From Verrucomicrobiota bacterium (GTDB taxonomy: Bacteria > Verrucomicrobiota > Verrucomicrobiia > Limisphaerales > UBA1319): 64,000 nucleotides of DNA. Made by a program: the position numbers and the translations under genes. The DNA lies in NCBI GenBank assembly GCA_022711435.1, contig JAKLFB010000018.1, positions 60,296-124,295 on the forward strand. The letters are read 5' to 3'. The notes below the pieces were generated by a model. That model searched no databases and was not told the origin of the DNA. It worked only from the letters and a program-made list of their open reading frames with translations. This document shows positions 52,037-61,635 of the stretch, in pieces. Position 1 is the first letter of the stretch; each line of letters begins with the position of its first letter.

Positions 52037-53299
52037 TCAGGCCGCAATCGCCAGCAGGAACGCAGCCATGCCGCACGCGAGCATCGCCGCGAACCCGATC
52101 CAGAGCCGGATGTAAAAGGCCGGCTGCCGGCTCGTCGCCGCCAGCATGGATTTGAACACCGAGTTGGCCGCCGCTCCCAGGAGGATCCCTCCCATAACCG
52201 TCGGCGCCGGAGCGATGCCATTCCGGAAAAACTCGGTCAGCGAGAGCAGGACGGCGTCGACATCGATCAATCCGCCGACGCCGGCGCTGAGGAGCAAGCC
52301 ACCGGCGCCGAAGTAATGCTGGGCGGTCCTGACCCCCAGCAATATCAGGGCGAACACGGCTCCGAACCGCAGGGCGGGGACCAGGGCGAAGGGGTTGCGG
52401 AAGGCCATCGAGCCGGGCTCGATGGACGCGGTGCGCGGCGAGCGCCCGAGCCACCAGGCGGCGAGCAGCCCCGCGCCCGTCATGGCGGCCAGCATCGGCA
52501 GCGCCTGGATCGCCAAGGCGGGGCTCAGGACCGCCAGCAGCAGGAGCAGCCGCGGATACTGGACGGCGTTGCCCAGGCAGGCCGCCCGCACCAGCGCCAG
52601 CGCCGCTCCGGGCGCCTCTGCCGCCATCTTCGCCACCCCGCCCGTGAAGGCCGTCGTCGAGGCCAATCCCCCCACGATGGCCGTCAGCGCCAGCCCCCGC
52701 GCCGGATCCAGAAACCGGGCCAGGAAATAGCCCGCATACGACACCGTTGAAACCAGGATCACGAACAGCCAGACCTTGCGCGGATTGAACAGGCCGAAGG
52801 GGCCGAAATCGCCCGCGGGGAGCAGGGGGAAGACCACGAAGATGAGCGCGAGGAACTTGAGGGTGTCTTCGAACTCGCGCTGCGAGATGGTCTGGAGCGC
52901 GAACCGATGCAGCTGCTCCTTGGTCGCCATCATGAAGGAGAGGAGAATGCCCAGCAGCGCGGCGAGGGTGCGACCGGGGGTCATCGAGAGGTAGCCCAGC
53001 AGAAAGGTCGCCAGCGCCGCCAGCTCGGTCGTCACTCCGATGCGCGCTCCCCCGGGCGAATACCGGGCCGCCACCAGGATCGCCGCAACCGCCGCCGCCA
53101 TCGTCACCGTCAGCGCTGCCTGGCCGATCTGCGAGCCGGCCGCGCCCAGACAGGCGATGATCACGAAATCCCGCAACCCGGCCCGCGCCGGCGGGCCTTC
53201 GGCGGGCTCGCGCGTCCGCCCGATCAGGAATCCCAGCCCGGCCGCCTGGGCAAACCCCAGCGCCACGCCCGGCAAATCCAGCGAGTTCATCATGGCCAT
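52037..53299 (-). CDS. MgtC/SapB family protein with DUF4010
   Basis: 420 residues, about ten or eleven hydrophobic helices. The N-terminal 140 residues are MgtC/SapB-like (ALGFAQAAGLGFLIGRTREP, GLRDFVIIACLGAAGSQIG), and the rest is DUF4010 (EFEDTLKFLALIFVVFPLLP, IVGGLASTTAFTGGVAKMA, ILLGAAANSVFKSMLA). Inner-membrane protein; the family's transport role is not settled, though ion homeostasis is often suggested. ATGs at 53293 and 53290 are alternative starts. It converges with purE and diverges from the trypsin-like protease gene. Confidence 0.85.
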   Translation of the reverse strand: MAMMNSLDLPGVALGFAQAAGLGFLIGRTREPAEGPPARAGLRDFVIIACLGAAGSQIGQAALTVTMAAAVAAILVAARYSPGGARIGVTTELAALATFLLGYLSMTPGRTLAALLGILLSFMMATKEQLHRFALQTISQREFEDTLKFLALIFVVFPLLPAGDFGPFGLFNPRKVWLFVILVSTVSYAGYFLARFLDPARGLALTAIVGGLASTTAFTGGVAKMAAEAPGAALALVRAACLGNAVQYPRLLLLLAVLSPALAIQALPMLAAMTGAGLLAAWWLGRSPRTASIEPGSMAFRNPFALVPALRFGAVFALILLGVRTAQHYFGAGGLLLSAGVGGLIDVDAVLLSLTEFFRNGIAPAPTVMGGILLGAAANSVFKSMLAATSRQPAFYIRLWIGFAAMLACGMAAFLLAIAA

Positions 53300-53434
53300 C
53301 GCCGCGTCCGTCCCGATTGTTCAGACCGCTTTCGATCCCGGCCCTCACGGGGGATCCTGCGCCGCGGCGATCCGGTTCTCAAGCCTGTTCCTCGAGCCCT
53401 TGTCAGGCATGGGCGCGCCCTGTAAGGTGGGCGC

Positions 53435-54400
53435 ATGCGGAAGCTCATAATCGCCGCGCTCGCTGCCGGCGCAACGGCCGCCCTTCCGGGGGACACGATC
53501 GAACTCAAAGACCAGGCCGCCCTCACGGGCCGCATCCTTTCCGAAAAGACCGACCACGTGTATCTGGATCTGGGATTCACCGTTCTGGCGGTTCCCCGAT
53601 CGAGCATTCTGCGGATCGAGACCAACGCGGCGCCGGCGGCCGGCGAGTCCGCGCCGCGGGAAACATCCTCACTCCAGCGCCAGGATCTGTTCGTGGTCGC
53701 GGCCGGCGCCCCCGCCGAGCGTCCCGTGCGCGAGCACCTCCGCCACCTCGGCGAGGCCGTCGTCCAGATCCGCACCCCCGGCGGGCTTGGCTCCGGCTTC
53801 TTTCTGAACGAGGACGGATACCTCGTCACCAACTTCCATGTGATCGAAGGCGAAAGCCAGATCGCCGTCGAGGTCTACCACCAGCGGGGCGGGCAGCTCG
53901 AGCGCAAGAGCTATCGGCAGGTGCGGATCGTCGCCATGAACAAGTTCGCCGACCTCGCCCTGCTCAAGATCGAGGACGCCGGCGCGCCCCGGTTCGCCCC
54001 GGTCCCGCTGGGCCGTCTGGACGACCTCGCTGTCGGGGAGCGCGTGTTTGCCATCGGCAGCCCGCTGGGGCTCGAACGCACCGTCACCGAAGGCATCTTG
54101 AGCAGCAAGACCCGCGAAATCCAGGGATCCCTCTACCTTCAGACCACCGCCCAGATCAATCCCGGCAACAGCGGCGGACCCCTCTTCAACCTCCGCGGCG
54201 AGGTCGTCGGCGTCACCAACATGAAGGTCACCCAGGGCGAAGGCATCGGGTTCGCCATCCCCGTCGATGCCCTGGTCTTTTTCCTCAAGAACCGGGATGC
54301 GTTCGCTTACGACAACGACAACCCCAACAATCCCTACCGGTACCTGGAGCCGCCCCGCCGCCTTGGACAGCCCGCCGCCGAGCCCGATCCCCGATCGTGA
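53435..54400 (+). CDS. Exported trypsin-like (S1C, Deg/HtrA-type) serine protease without PDZ
   Basis: 321 residues. Short signal peptide (RKLIIAALAAGATAALPG). Catalytic triad visible: His in LVTNFHVIEG (H135), Asp in KFADLALLKI (D173), Ser in INPGNSGGPLF (S246). The substrate loop LGRLDDLAVGERVFAIGSPLGL and the EGIGFAIPVDAL end of the domain are typical of Deg/HtrA. No PDZ domain follows. Before the protease domain, about residues 20-65 form a small beta unit (TIELKDQAALTGRILSEKTDHVYLDLG), a common N-terminal module in Verrucomicrobiota exported proteases. Probably periplasmic quality control. Confidence 0.88.
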   Translation: MRKLIIAALAAGATAALPGDTIELKDQAALTGRILSEKTDHVYLDLGFTVLAVPRSSILRIETNAAPAAGESAPRETSSLQRQDLFVVAAGAPAERPVREHLRHLGEAVVQIRTPGGLGSGFFLNEDGYLVTNFHVIEGESQIAVEVYHQRGGQLERKSYRQVRIVAMNKFADLALLKIEDAGAPRFAPVPLGRLDDLAVGERVFAIGSPLGLERTVTEGILSSKTREIQGSLYLQTTAQINPGNSGGPLFNLRGEVVGVTNMKVTQGEGIGFAIPVDALVFFLKNRDAFAYDNDNPNNPYRYLEPPRRLGQPAAEPDPRS

Positions 54401-54490
54401 CCCGGCGGGGCGCCGGCTCGGGATTGCATAGCCAGCCTGCGGCCTCGGGGGGGCTCCCCGGCCGCATGAGCCACGTTCCATCCGGCAGGC

Positions 54491-57229
54491 TCACACCAGG
54501 ATGGGATGGGCCTTTTCCGGGTCGACGCCCAGCTCGCGGATGGCGGCCTGGACCCGGTCCGGACCGATCTGGCCGCGCTGGGCCAGGGCGTGTAGCGTCG
54601 CGATGACGGCCATCTCCGCGTCCACCTCGAAGAACCGGCGCAGGTTCTCCCTGGTGTCGCTCCGGCCAAAGCCGTCGGTGCCCAGCGTGACCAGACCGCC
54701 CGGCACCCACGGCGCGATCTGCTCGGGCACGATCTTCATGTAGTCGGACACAGCCACGAACACGCCCGTTTCGGGGGCGAGGAGCTGCTCGAGGTAGGAT
54801 TGGCGCGGCGGCTGGTCGGGGTGGAGCCGGTTCCAGCGCTGGGCCCGAAGGGCATCGTGCCGCAGGAGCTTGTAGCTGGTTGCGCTCCAGACGTCCGCCG
54901 CCACATCGTAGCGCTCCGCCAGGATCTGCTGCGCCCGCAGCGCCTCGCGCAGGATCGGCCCGCTCCCCAGCAGATGGGCGCGATGCTTGCCCGCGGCCGG
55001 GGCCGGCTGGTACTTGTAGAGCCCGCGCAGGATGCCCTCCTCGACTCCCGCCGGCATGGACGGCATCGCATAGTTCTCGTTATAGAGCGTCAGGTAATAG
55101 AAGATGTCCTCGCCCTGCTCGTACATGCGGCGCAAGCCGTCGGCGATGATCGCCGCGATCTCGTAGGCAAAGGCCGGGTCGTAGGTGAGGAGGGTTGGGA
55201 TCGTGCTGGCCAGCAGATGGCTGTGGCCGTCCTGATGCTGAAGCCCCTCGCCGTTGAGCGTGGTCCGGCCCGCCGTCGCCCCCAGCAGAAACCCGCGCGC
55301 CTTGATGTCCCCCGCCAGCCAGATCTGATCCCCAATCCGCTGGAAACCAAACATCGAGTAGAACATGTAGAACGGGATGGCTTGCACCCCCAGGTTCGCA
55401 TAGGCTGTCCCCGCCGCGATGAACGAGGCCATCGACCCCGCCTCCGTGATCCCCTCCTCGAGAATCTGCCCGTCTCGAGCCTCGTGGTAATACAGGAGGG
55501 ATTTGCGGTCGACCGGCTCGTACTTCTGCCCATGCGGGGCGTAGATTCCGACCTCGCGGAACAGGGCGTCCAGGCCGAAGGTGCGGCCTTCGTCCGGCAC
55601 GATCGGCACGATCCGAGGCCCGAGGGCCGGGTGCCGCAGCAGATGGCCCAGCAGGCGCACAAAGGCCACGGTCGTCGACACCTCGAACCGCCCCGAGCCG
55701 CGCAGCAGATCGCCCATCTCCTCGAGCCGCGGCGCCGCCTGCGGCGCCTGCCGGACCTGGCGCATCGGGAGCGGGCCGCCCAGCTTCTGCCGCCGCTCGA
55801 TCAGGTATTTCATCTCCGGGCTTGCGGCCGGGGGCCGATAGAACGGCGCGTCCACCACGTCCTCGTCCTCGATCGGGATGCCGAAGCGGGCGCGGAACTC
55901 GCGCAGCTCCTTTTCGTTGAGCTTTTTCTGCTGGTGGGTGATGTTGCGGCCCTCGCCGGCCTCGCCCAGGCCGTAGCCCTTGATGGTTTTGGCCAGGATC
56001 ACCGTGGGGCTGCCGGTGTGATGGACAGCCGCATGGTAGGCGGCATACACCTTCTCCGGATCATGGCCGCCCCGCGAGAGCTTGTGGAGCTGCTCGTCGC
56101 GGAGATGGTTGACCATATCGAGCAGCTCGGGGTGCTGGCCGAAAAAGTGCTTCCGGAAATAGCTGCCCGGCTCGGCCGAGTATTTCTGGTAATCGCCGTC
56201 GACCGCATCGGTCATGCGCTGCACCAGCAGGCCGCGGTGATCCGCCGCCAAGAGCGGATCCCAGTCCGATCCCCAGATGACCTTGATCACATTCCAGCCC
56301 GCCCCCCGAAAGGCCGATTCCAGCTCCTGGATGATCTTGCCGTTGCCGCGCACGGGGCCGTCCAGCCGCTGCAGGTTGCAGTTGACCACCCAGATCAGGT
56401 TGTCCAATCCCTCCCGCGCCGCCAGGGTCAGCGACCCGAGCGTCTCCGGCTCGTCCGTCTCCCCGTCGCCCACGAAGCACCAGACCTTCGGCTCGTCTCC
56501 CGGGAGGAACCCGCGCGCCCGCAGATACCGGTTGAAGCGCGCCTGGTAGATGGACAGGATCGGGCCCAGGCCCATCGACACTGTCGGGAATTGCCAGAAT
56601 CCCGGCATGAGATAAGGGTGCGGATACGAGGAGAGCCCCCCGCCCTCGGCCAGCTCGCGCCGGAAGTGGTGGAGATGGTGCTCGTCCAGCCGCCCCTCGA
56701 GATACGCGCGCGCGTAGATCCCGGGCGAGGAATGCCCCTGGAAAAAGACCATGTCCGCCGGCCGCCGGCCGTCGCTCCCCCGGAAGAAATGGTTGAAACC
56801 GACCTCGTACAGGGTCGCGCTCGAGGCATAGCTCGAGATATGGCCTCCGAGGCCATGGTGGACGCGGTTGGCGCTGACCACCATGGCCATGGCATTCCAA
56901 CGGATGTAGCTCTTGATGCGCCGCTCGATGTCGCGCTCGCCGGGATAGGCCGGCTGATCCTCCGCCCCCAGGGTGTTCACGTAGGGCGTGCTCACCGTCA
57001 GCGGCACCTTCAGCCCCTTCTGGCGCAGCCGCGCCAGCAAGCTCGTCAGGAACGCAAAGGTCCGCTCCCCCGGCTGCTGTTCCAGCCAGCGCTCCAGGAC
57101 CCGCTCGAGCGAGCGGTACCAAAGATCCTCCTCCTCGCGCAGCCGCGCCGCCTCCGCCAGCGGCGAGCGCGGGGCCGCCTCATCCCCGCCTCCGCCTTGA
57201 TCGCTTTTCTTTTGCACGGTCATCCCCAT
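54491..57229 (-). CDS. aceE: Pyruvate dehydrogenase E1 component, homodimeric type
   Basis: 912 residues, close to the usual length (about 890). The sequence follows AceE throughout: HVSSYAS-type segment (GHISSYASSATLYEVGFNHF), the thiamine-diphosphate motif GDGETDEPETLG ending in the NCNLQRLDGPVRGNGKI loop, KTIKGYGLG, the transketolase-like pyrimidine domain with GTAYANLGVQAIPFYMFYSMFGFQ, and the C-terminal DGFGRSDTRENLRRFFEVD. It decarboxylates pyruvate and acetylates lipoyl-E2. Translation starts at 57229 or 57223 (MTVQKK). aceF and lpd are not adjacent. Confidence 0.96.
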   Translation of the reverse strand: MGMTVQKKSDQGGGGDEAAPRSPLAEAARLREEEDLWYRSLERVLERWLEQQPGERTFAFLTSLLARLRQKGLKVPLTVSTPYVNTLGAEDQPAYPGERDIERRIKSYIRWNAMAMVVSANRVHHGLGGHISSYASSATLYEVGFNHFFRGSDGRRPADMVFFQGHSSPGIYARAYLEGRLDEHHLHHFRRELAEGGGLSSYPHPYLMPGFWQFPTVSMGLGPILSIYQARFNRYLRARGFLPGDEPKVWCFVGDGETDEPETLGSLTLAAREGLDNLIWVVNCNLQRLDGPVRGNGKIIQELESAFRGAGWNVIKVIWGSDWDPLLAADHRGLLVQRMTDAVDGDYQKYSAEPGSYFRKHFFGQHPELLDMVNHLRDEQLHKLSRGGHDPEKVYAAYHAAVHHTGSPTVILAKTIKGYGLGEAGEGRNITHQQKKLNEKELREFRARFGIPIEDEDVVDAPFYRPPAASPEMKYLIERRQKLGGPLPMRQVRQAPQAAPRLEEMGDLLRGSGRFEVSTTVAFVRLLGHLLRHPALGPRIVPIVPDEGRTFGLDALFREVGIYAPHGQKYEPVDRKSLLYYHEARDGQILEEGITEAGSMASFIAAGTAYANLGVQAIPFYMFYSMFGFQRIGDQIWLAGDIKARGFLLGATAGRTTLNGEGLQHQDGHSHLLASTIPTLLTYDPAFAYEIAAIIADGLRRMYEQGEDIFYYLTLYNENYAMPSMPAGVEEGILRGLYKYQPAPAAGKHRAHLLGSGPILREALRAQQILAERYDVAADVWSATSYKLLRHDALRAQRWNRLHPDQPPRQSYLEQLLAPETGVFVAVSDYMKIVPEQIAPWVPGGLVTLGTDGFGRSDTRENLRRFFEVDAEMAVIATLHALAQRGQIGPDRVQAAIRELGVDPEKAHPILV

Positions 57230-57345
57230 GGTCGAGTTGGACGCGGCCTCTCGCCGCGAGTCGTGTCCGGCGCGCCCGATGCTCCATCGCGCGGTCGCCC
57301 TGCATCATGACACCCGCCCAACGCAGAGGCAAGAGCCCCGACATT

Positions 57346-59730
57346 TCAAGGCGCCAACCGGAGGCGGCTGGCGGCGATCCGGTCAACCGCCTCCCGGCTC
57401 AGAGGCGCGGGATGGAGCCTGGCTTCGGCCCAGAGCTCGATCGTGCTCGAACGGAACCGGCTGCCGGGCTGATCGCTGTGGCCGATCGGGCAGATGGTCT
57501 GGGCCGAGTCCGGGTCATGCAGCGGCACCCATTGCGTGTAGGACTGGGCGGCCTGCGAGTGTAGCGTCTGGCCATCGACGCAAGGGAGGCGGGGCGATGG
57601 CAGGTCCTGCGCCGGATCGAGCGTGCCGAACCCGTCGAGGCTTTCGAACCATCCGAGGTTTGGGGCCGCGCTCGCGGCGGGGGGGCCGCGGCCGGCAGCA
57701 GCCGGGCCCCTTCCCGATGCGGCGCCCCCCGCGGCGCCGGACAGCACCGCGTCGATATAGCGGCATTCCTCGGGCGACAGAACGGTATGGGGGTCCGCCT
57801 CGATCCGCCGCGAGGCGTCCTTGAGAAAGCGCGCGAGGCCGGACTCGCCTCCGCCATAGGATTGCGCCAGGGGCGTCGCCATCATGCGGAAGAAGGTGCT
57901 GATCCGCTCGGCGACATCGGCGCCGGGGCGCCGCCGATCGCTGTGGGCGCCCGACTCGAGCCACGGCTCGAGCGCCTCGAGGGCCCGGCGCGAACCCGCC
58001 GAGAGCGCATCCGGCTGGCGCTCGCGCAGGTGCAGGCCCAGGCGGACCAGCTCTCGCCGGGCCGGGTTCACGCTGTCATAGTGGATGTCGAGCACGTCGG
58101 CCGGCGTGAACCGATCCTTGGCCGCCAGCCGCTCGCGCAGCCGCCAGGATCGGATCGTGTCCCCGAGCGAGCCGGTGCTCGTGCCGAGCGGAATTCCATA
58201 AAAGGCGCCCACGGGCCGATGGTTCGCGCTGAGGAAATACCCCGATGCCGGGTCCATCGCCTGCGGCAGCAGATCCGCTGGGACGAATCCCTGCCAGTCG
58301 TCGGCGTTCCCGGTTCCGGGCAAGGCTTCGCCGCCCTGCAACTCGGGGGAGCGACCCGAGCGGACGGGAATCGCTCCGATCACCGCGTAGCCGATCCGGC
58401 CCGACCGGTCTCCAAAGACACAGTTGGCGCTCGGGAACCGCCAGTCCGCCAGGGCGCGGGCGAGCTCGGCGGCGCTCCGGGCCCGCATCATGGCAAAGCC
58501 GGCCTGGATCGTGTCGCGGCCGGGGTCGCAGAGCGGAATCCGTTTCAGCGCGACTTCAGGGTCCTCGGGCCGCGGGAAGCAGAAGGGCGTGATCACGGGG
58601 CCGAGATGAGTCTCGCGAACGGCGAGCGTCACGTTGGCGCCGCCGCGCACAACGATCCGTTCGGACCGGACGTCCATGGACCGCCACTGGCCGTCCCAGC
58701 GGTATTGGCCGGGGTGTTCGAGGCCGGTCTCGAGCCGGAAGAGGTCGGCCTGGTCGGCGCCCAGGGCGGTCAGCCCCCAGGCCACGTGGCGGTTGAATCC
58801 GATCAGGAACGCCGGGCACCCGGGAACGCCGATCCCGCGCGCGTCGAAAGACGCCCCCGCCAGGTGGAACTCGATCCAGAGAGAGGGATTGCGCACGGGC
58901 GTTTGGGGATCGCTGACCAGGACGGCGGAGCCGGTGGTTGTCTTGGAGCCGCCGACCACCCAGGCATGGCTGAACTTCGGCCCGCTGGCCGAGCTCGAGG
59001 CGGGAGCCGGCAGGCCGCGCGATTGCCGGAACGCATCGACCTTGCGAACCCACTCGTCGGTGACATCCGATCGCTGGATCACCGCGGCGCCATCGTCGAT
59101 CCACATCGGGCTGGCTCGGGGCGCCGAGGGCTGCCCGGGATCGGGCTGGACGCGGTTCCGCCACGCCATGAGGTCGCGGGTGCCGTCGCCGGCGAAGAAC
59201 TGGGCCAGATGCCACCAGCTCAGCAGGCAGTCGGCGCTCGTCCACGGCTCGGGCTCGAGCTGAAAGCGCTCGAACAGCGGGTGGAGCCGGCCCGCCTTGC
59301 GCTGGGCGGCGAAGCTGTCATTGACGCCGGCGCAGTAGGCCTCGAGAAGCCGGCGCGTGCTCGGGTCGAGGCGGGCGGCGGTTCGAGCGGCGGCGCGCGC
59401 CCAGCCGAACGTCCGCATCTGGCGGTCGTGATCGACCGAGGTCTCGCGGCGCTGGCCGCGGGGGCGCTCGCCGATCACCTCGGCCAGCCGGCCTTGGATG
59501 ATCCGCAAGCTGTAGGTCATCTGGAATCCGCGATCCTCGGCCGTCGCATAACCGAGACCGTAGAGGGCGCCTTCGTCTGTATCGGAAAACACGTGCGGGA
59601 TGCCCCATGTGTCGCGGACGACCTCGATCGCACCGAAGTCCGGATCCGGCGCCGCCGTCGACAGGGGCGCCATCGATGGGGTCAGGAGCAGGCCCAGCGC
59701 GAGGCCGGGTCGAAGAAGTGCGCGGATCAT
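57346..59730 (-). CDS. Exported penicillin acylase-family Ntn hydrolase
   Basis: 794 residues from ATG 59730, which opens a signal peptide (IRALLRPGLALGLLLTPSMAPLSTA). S45 family: FGAIEVVRDTWGIPHVFSDT, AEDRGFQMTYSLRIIQGRLAE in the alpha chain; a spacer; then the autoprocessing site before S254 (PKFSHAWVVGGSKTTTGSAV), where Ser becomes the N-terminal nucleophile of the beta chain; later PGCPAFLIGFNRHVAWGLTALGAD. A low-complexity Ala/Gly/Pro insertion at about 665-690 is unusual. Substrate unknown; relatives cut penicillins, quorum-sensing lactones or other amides in the periplasm. Confidence 0.9.
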   Translation of the reverse strand: MIRALLRPGLALGLLLTPSMAPLSTAAPDPDFGAIEVVRDTWGIPHVFSDTDEGALYGLGYATAEDRGFQMTYSLRIIQGRLAEVIGERPRGQRRETSVDHDRQMRTFGWARAAARTAARLDPSTRRLLEAYCAGVNDSFAAQRKAGRLHPLFERFQLEPEPWTSADCLLSWWHLAQFFAGDGTRDLMAWRNRVQPDPGQPSAPRASPMWIDDGAAVIQRSDVTDEWVRKVDAFRQSRGLPAPASSSASGPKFSHAWVVGGSKTTTGSAVLVSDPQTPVRNPSLWIEFHLAGASFDARGIGVPGCPAFLIGFNRHVAWGLTALGADQADLFRLETGLEHPGQYRWDGQWRSMDVRSERIVVRGGANVTLAVRETHLGPVITPFCFPRPEDPEVALKRIPLCDPGRDTIQAGFAMMRARSAAELARALADWRFPSANCVFGDRSGRIGYAVIGAIPVRSGRSPELQGGEALPGTGNADDWQGFVPADLLPQAMDPASGYFLSANHRPVGAFYGIPLGTSTGSLGDTIRSWRLRERLAAKDRFTPADVLDIHYDSVNPARRELVRLGLHLRERQPDALSAGSRRALEALEPWLESGAHSDRRRPGADVAERISTFFRMMATPLAQSYGGGESGLARFLKDASRRIEADPHTVLSPEECRYIDAVLSGAAGGAASGRGPAAAGRGPPAASAAPNLGWFESLDGFGTLDPAQDLPSPRLPCVDGQTLHSQAAQSYTQWVPLHDPDSAQTICPIGHSDQPGSRFRSSTIELWAEARLHPAPLSREAVDRIAASRLRLAP

Positions 59731-59867
59731 GGCGGGATCATCGCACCTCGATCGCCGTCCCGCGAGCCCTTTGTCGCGGGAGCGGCCGGGGTAACCGCGT
59801 TCGGCCCGAGCTCGATGTAGAGAGCAGAAGAGGGCCGTATGTGTCAAAAGTCATGACCGACCCTTTT

Positions 59868-59957
59868 TCATATGACCGTGCCGCCGTCATCCGGATCGTT
59901 GTGTTTTGCCTGACCGCATTCTGCATAATGAGCAACCAATCCGCAAGATCCTTGTGC
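59868..59957 (-). pseudogene. Rhs core remnant 1
   Basis: A decayed piece of Rhs core read on the - strand. It aligns by eye with remnant 2 (61358-61435): GTCATCCG, GTTGTG, and AACCAATCCGCAAGAT against GCCAATCCGCAAGAT. Its translation holds RMTAARSYEKG, against RLTTARSYDRLNR in the intact Rhs. The surrounding gene-free stretch 59731-60271 otherwise shows only the direct repeat R1; short open frames in it have no protein features. Confidence 0.45.
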
Positions 59958-60147
59958 GTAGTCCCGCTCGTACCACCGCTCAACGACGCCACGCCCAAGA
60001 AAGTGTCGAACGCAAGATCTACAACAAACACCTGTTCATTTGTCAATGGATGGGACGGCGGTTGTGCGCGCTGAAACAGGCAAAACTGGCCTGGTGGGCG
60101 GACTTGCGGAATTGGGGGGGTGGTCGCGACCACTGCCCGCCGATAGG

Positions 60148-60190
60148 ACACGCCCATATGTCAACTATTTAGATGCGACCCCATCGTCTT
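60148..60190 (+). repeat. Direct repeat R1 (43 bases)
   Basis: ACACGC-C-CATATGTCAACTATT followed by GATGCGACCCC. It matches R2 at 61578-61620 at 38 of 43 positions in the same orientation. The pair brackets the DUF1254/DUF1214 gene. Confidence 0.7.
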
Positions 60191-60271
60191 CATTTCTTGA
60201 CGAACCGGAAGTGAAGGATCACTCTCGCGTTAATCTCAACAGTCGGTGAGCAAAGCTGACGAATTTGGATT

Positions 60272-61282
60272 ATGAAAACACTGCCGTACGTATTCGCTGC
60301 AACTGGTCTAATGCTGCTCGCAGCTTCGCCCAGCTTCGCATCCGAAACGGTGACCGTGGACAACTTTGTTCGAGCAGAGAGCGACATGACCTTTGACCGT
60401 TACGTAAAGCAAGGAGCCTTCGGGAAGTTCCTTCACACCCGCGCCCCCGTGCCGATCGACAAGCAAGGTGTTATTCGCATGAACCGTGACACGCTTTACT
60501 CCGCTGGGATTTTCGATTTCACGGAGCCAGTCACCGTTGTGAAACCGGCTAGCGGCGGTCGGTTCCAGTCCATGCTTGTCATCAACCAGGATCACTCGAT
60601 GCTGCCAGTGGAGCATGGCGCTGGTGAGTTCGCGTTAACGAAAGAGAAAGTAGGGACGCGCTATGGGATCGTCCTCTTCCGCACCTTCGTTGATGCTAAT
60701 GACCCGTCAGACATCAAGGCTGCCAACGCCGAGCAGGACAAAATCGCCGTGCGGCAGAAGAATCCGGGAACATTCGAGATTCCCGACTGGGATGAGGCGT
60801 CGTTGAAGAAGGTCCGTGACGCGATCAATGTTCTCGCAGCCACCCGCCCCAACTCCAATGGCATGTTCGGCGACAAGGCGAAGCTCAACCCCATCAGTCA
60901 CCTGCTGGGCACGGCGTTCGGGTGGGGAGGCAATCCCGAAGAAGCCGCTGTTTACGACAATGTCGTGCCGACGAAGAATGACGGCAAAACACCGTACCGC
61001 GTAACGGTGAAGGACGTGCCAGTGGACGGTTTCTGGTCTATCACCGTTTACAACAAGGACGGCTTCATGGAGAAGAATGACCAGAATGCTTACTCTTACA
61101 ACAACGTGACTGCGAAGAAGAATCCGGATGGAAGCGTCACGGTCAATTTCGGCGGCGGCCCGGATGCCATAAACAATCTCCCAATCACACCGGGCTGGAA
61201 CTACGTCGTGAGGATGTATCGGCCGAGTCGAGAGATCATCAATGGTTCCTGGAAATTCCCACGTCCAGTCCCAATGGAATGA
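60272..61282 (+). CDS. Exported DUF1254/DUF1214 protein
   Basis: 336 residues with signal peptide (KTLPYVFAATGLMLLAASPSFA, cleavage before SETVTV). The N-terminal DUF1254 part (VDNFVRAESDMTFDRYVKQG, IRMNRDTLYSAGIFDF) and the C-terminal DUF1214 part (FWSITVYNKDGFMEKNDQNAYSYN, NGSWKFPRPVP) are both complete. Biochemical role unknown. Its GC content is visibly lower than that of the neighbouring chromosomal genes. The last two codons and the stop lie in sequence homologous to the Rhs core (remnant 2), so the gene was joined to an older Rhs gene at about 61275. This looks like a horizontally acquired cargo gene in an Rhs locus. Confidence 0.85.
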   Translation: MKTLPYVFAATGLMLLAASPSFASETVTVDNFVRAESDMTFDRYVKQGAFGKFLHTRAPVPIDKQGVIRMNRDTLYSAGIFDFTEPVTVVKPASGGRFQSMLVINQDHSMLPVEHGAGEFALTKEKVGTRYGIVLFRTFVDANDPSDIKAANAEQDKIAVRQKNPGTFEIPDWDEASLKKVRDAINVLAATRPNSNGMFGDKAKLNPISHLLGTAFGWGGNPEEAAVYDNVVPTKNDGKTPYRVTVKDVPVDGFWSITVYNKDGFMEKNDQNAYSYNNVTAKKNPDGSVTVNFGGGPDAINNLPITPGWNYVVRMYRPSREIINGSWKFPRPVPME

Positions 61283-61435
61283 CAGCGCCAATTGGTTCGC
61301 CCCAGCTGGGATCGAGCTGATCCCCATCAGCCGTTTCAACCAATCACATGAGCGTGCTTTCGTCATCCGCGTCGTCGTGCTGTTTGAACGCACTTTGCCC
61401 AATTGACAGCCAATCCGCAAGATTCGATTCGCCCG
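61275..61435 (-). pseudogene. Rhs core remnant 2
   Basis: On the - strand it translates in part as ARSCDWLKRLMGISSIPAGA followed by NQLALSF, against ARSYDRLNRLTGINSIPAGA and NQLPLSF in the intact Rhs gene (63905-63988). About 65 of 83 bases match by eye. The piece continues to about 61435 with similarity to remnant 1. The reading is broken on both sides, so it is a relic. The rest of the gene-free stretch to 61635 holds only repeat R2. Confidence 0.65.
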
Positions 61436-61577
61436 CACTTTTCAGGAGATTTCGGGGCGGAACCGTAGGCTACGGACGCGCCTGTCCATCGATCATGGCG
61501 ATGGCATAGAGACTGCTCATAATACAAAAAATAAAACGAGCGTCTGGCATGCTGGCTTTTAAGATCTGCTACTCAAT

Positions 61578-61620
61578 ACACGCTCATATGTCAACTATTC
61601 CGATGCGACCCCTTTGTCTT
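61578..61620 (+). repeat. Direct repeat R2 (43 bases)
   Basis: Second copy of R1 (60148-60190), 38 of 43 bases identical, same orientation. It lies 15 bases beyond the stop of the probable immunity gene. Confidence 0.7.
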
Positions 61621-61635
61621 TTTCCGGCGGTTGCT

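Noticed and set aside
54800..59820. Very long open frames on + opposite aceE and the penicillin acylase gene
   Set aside because: They mirror GC-rich codon use of the genuine - strand genes and show no domains.
59906..60172. Small gene of 88 codons on +
   Set aside because: It overlaps an Rhs remnant, has no ribosome binding site and no protein-like pattern.
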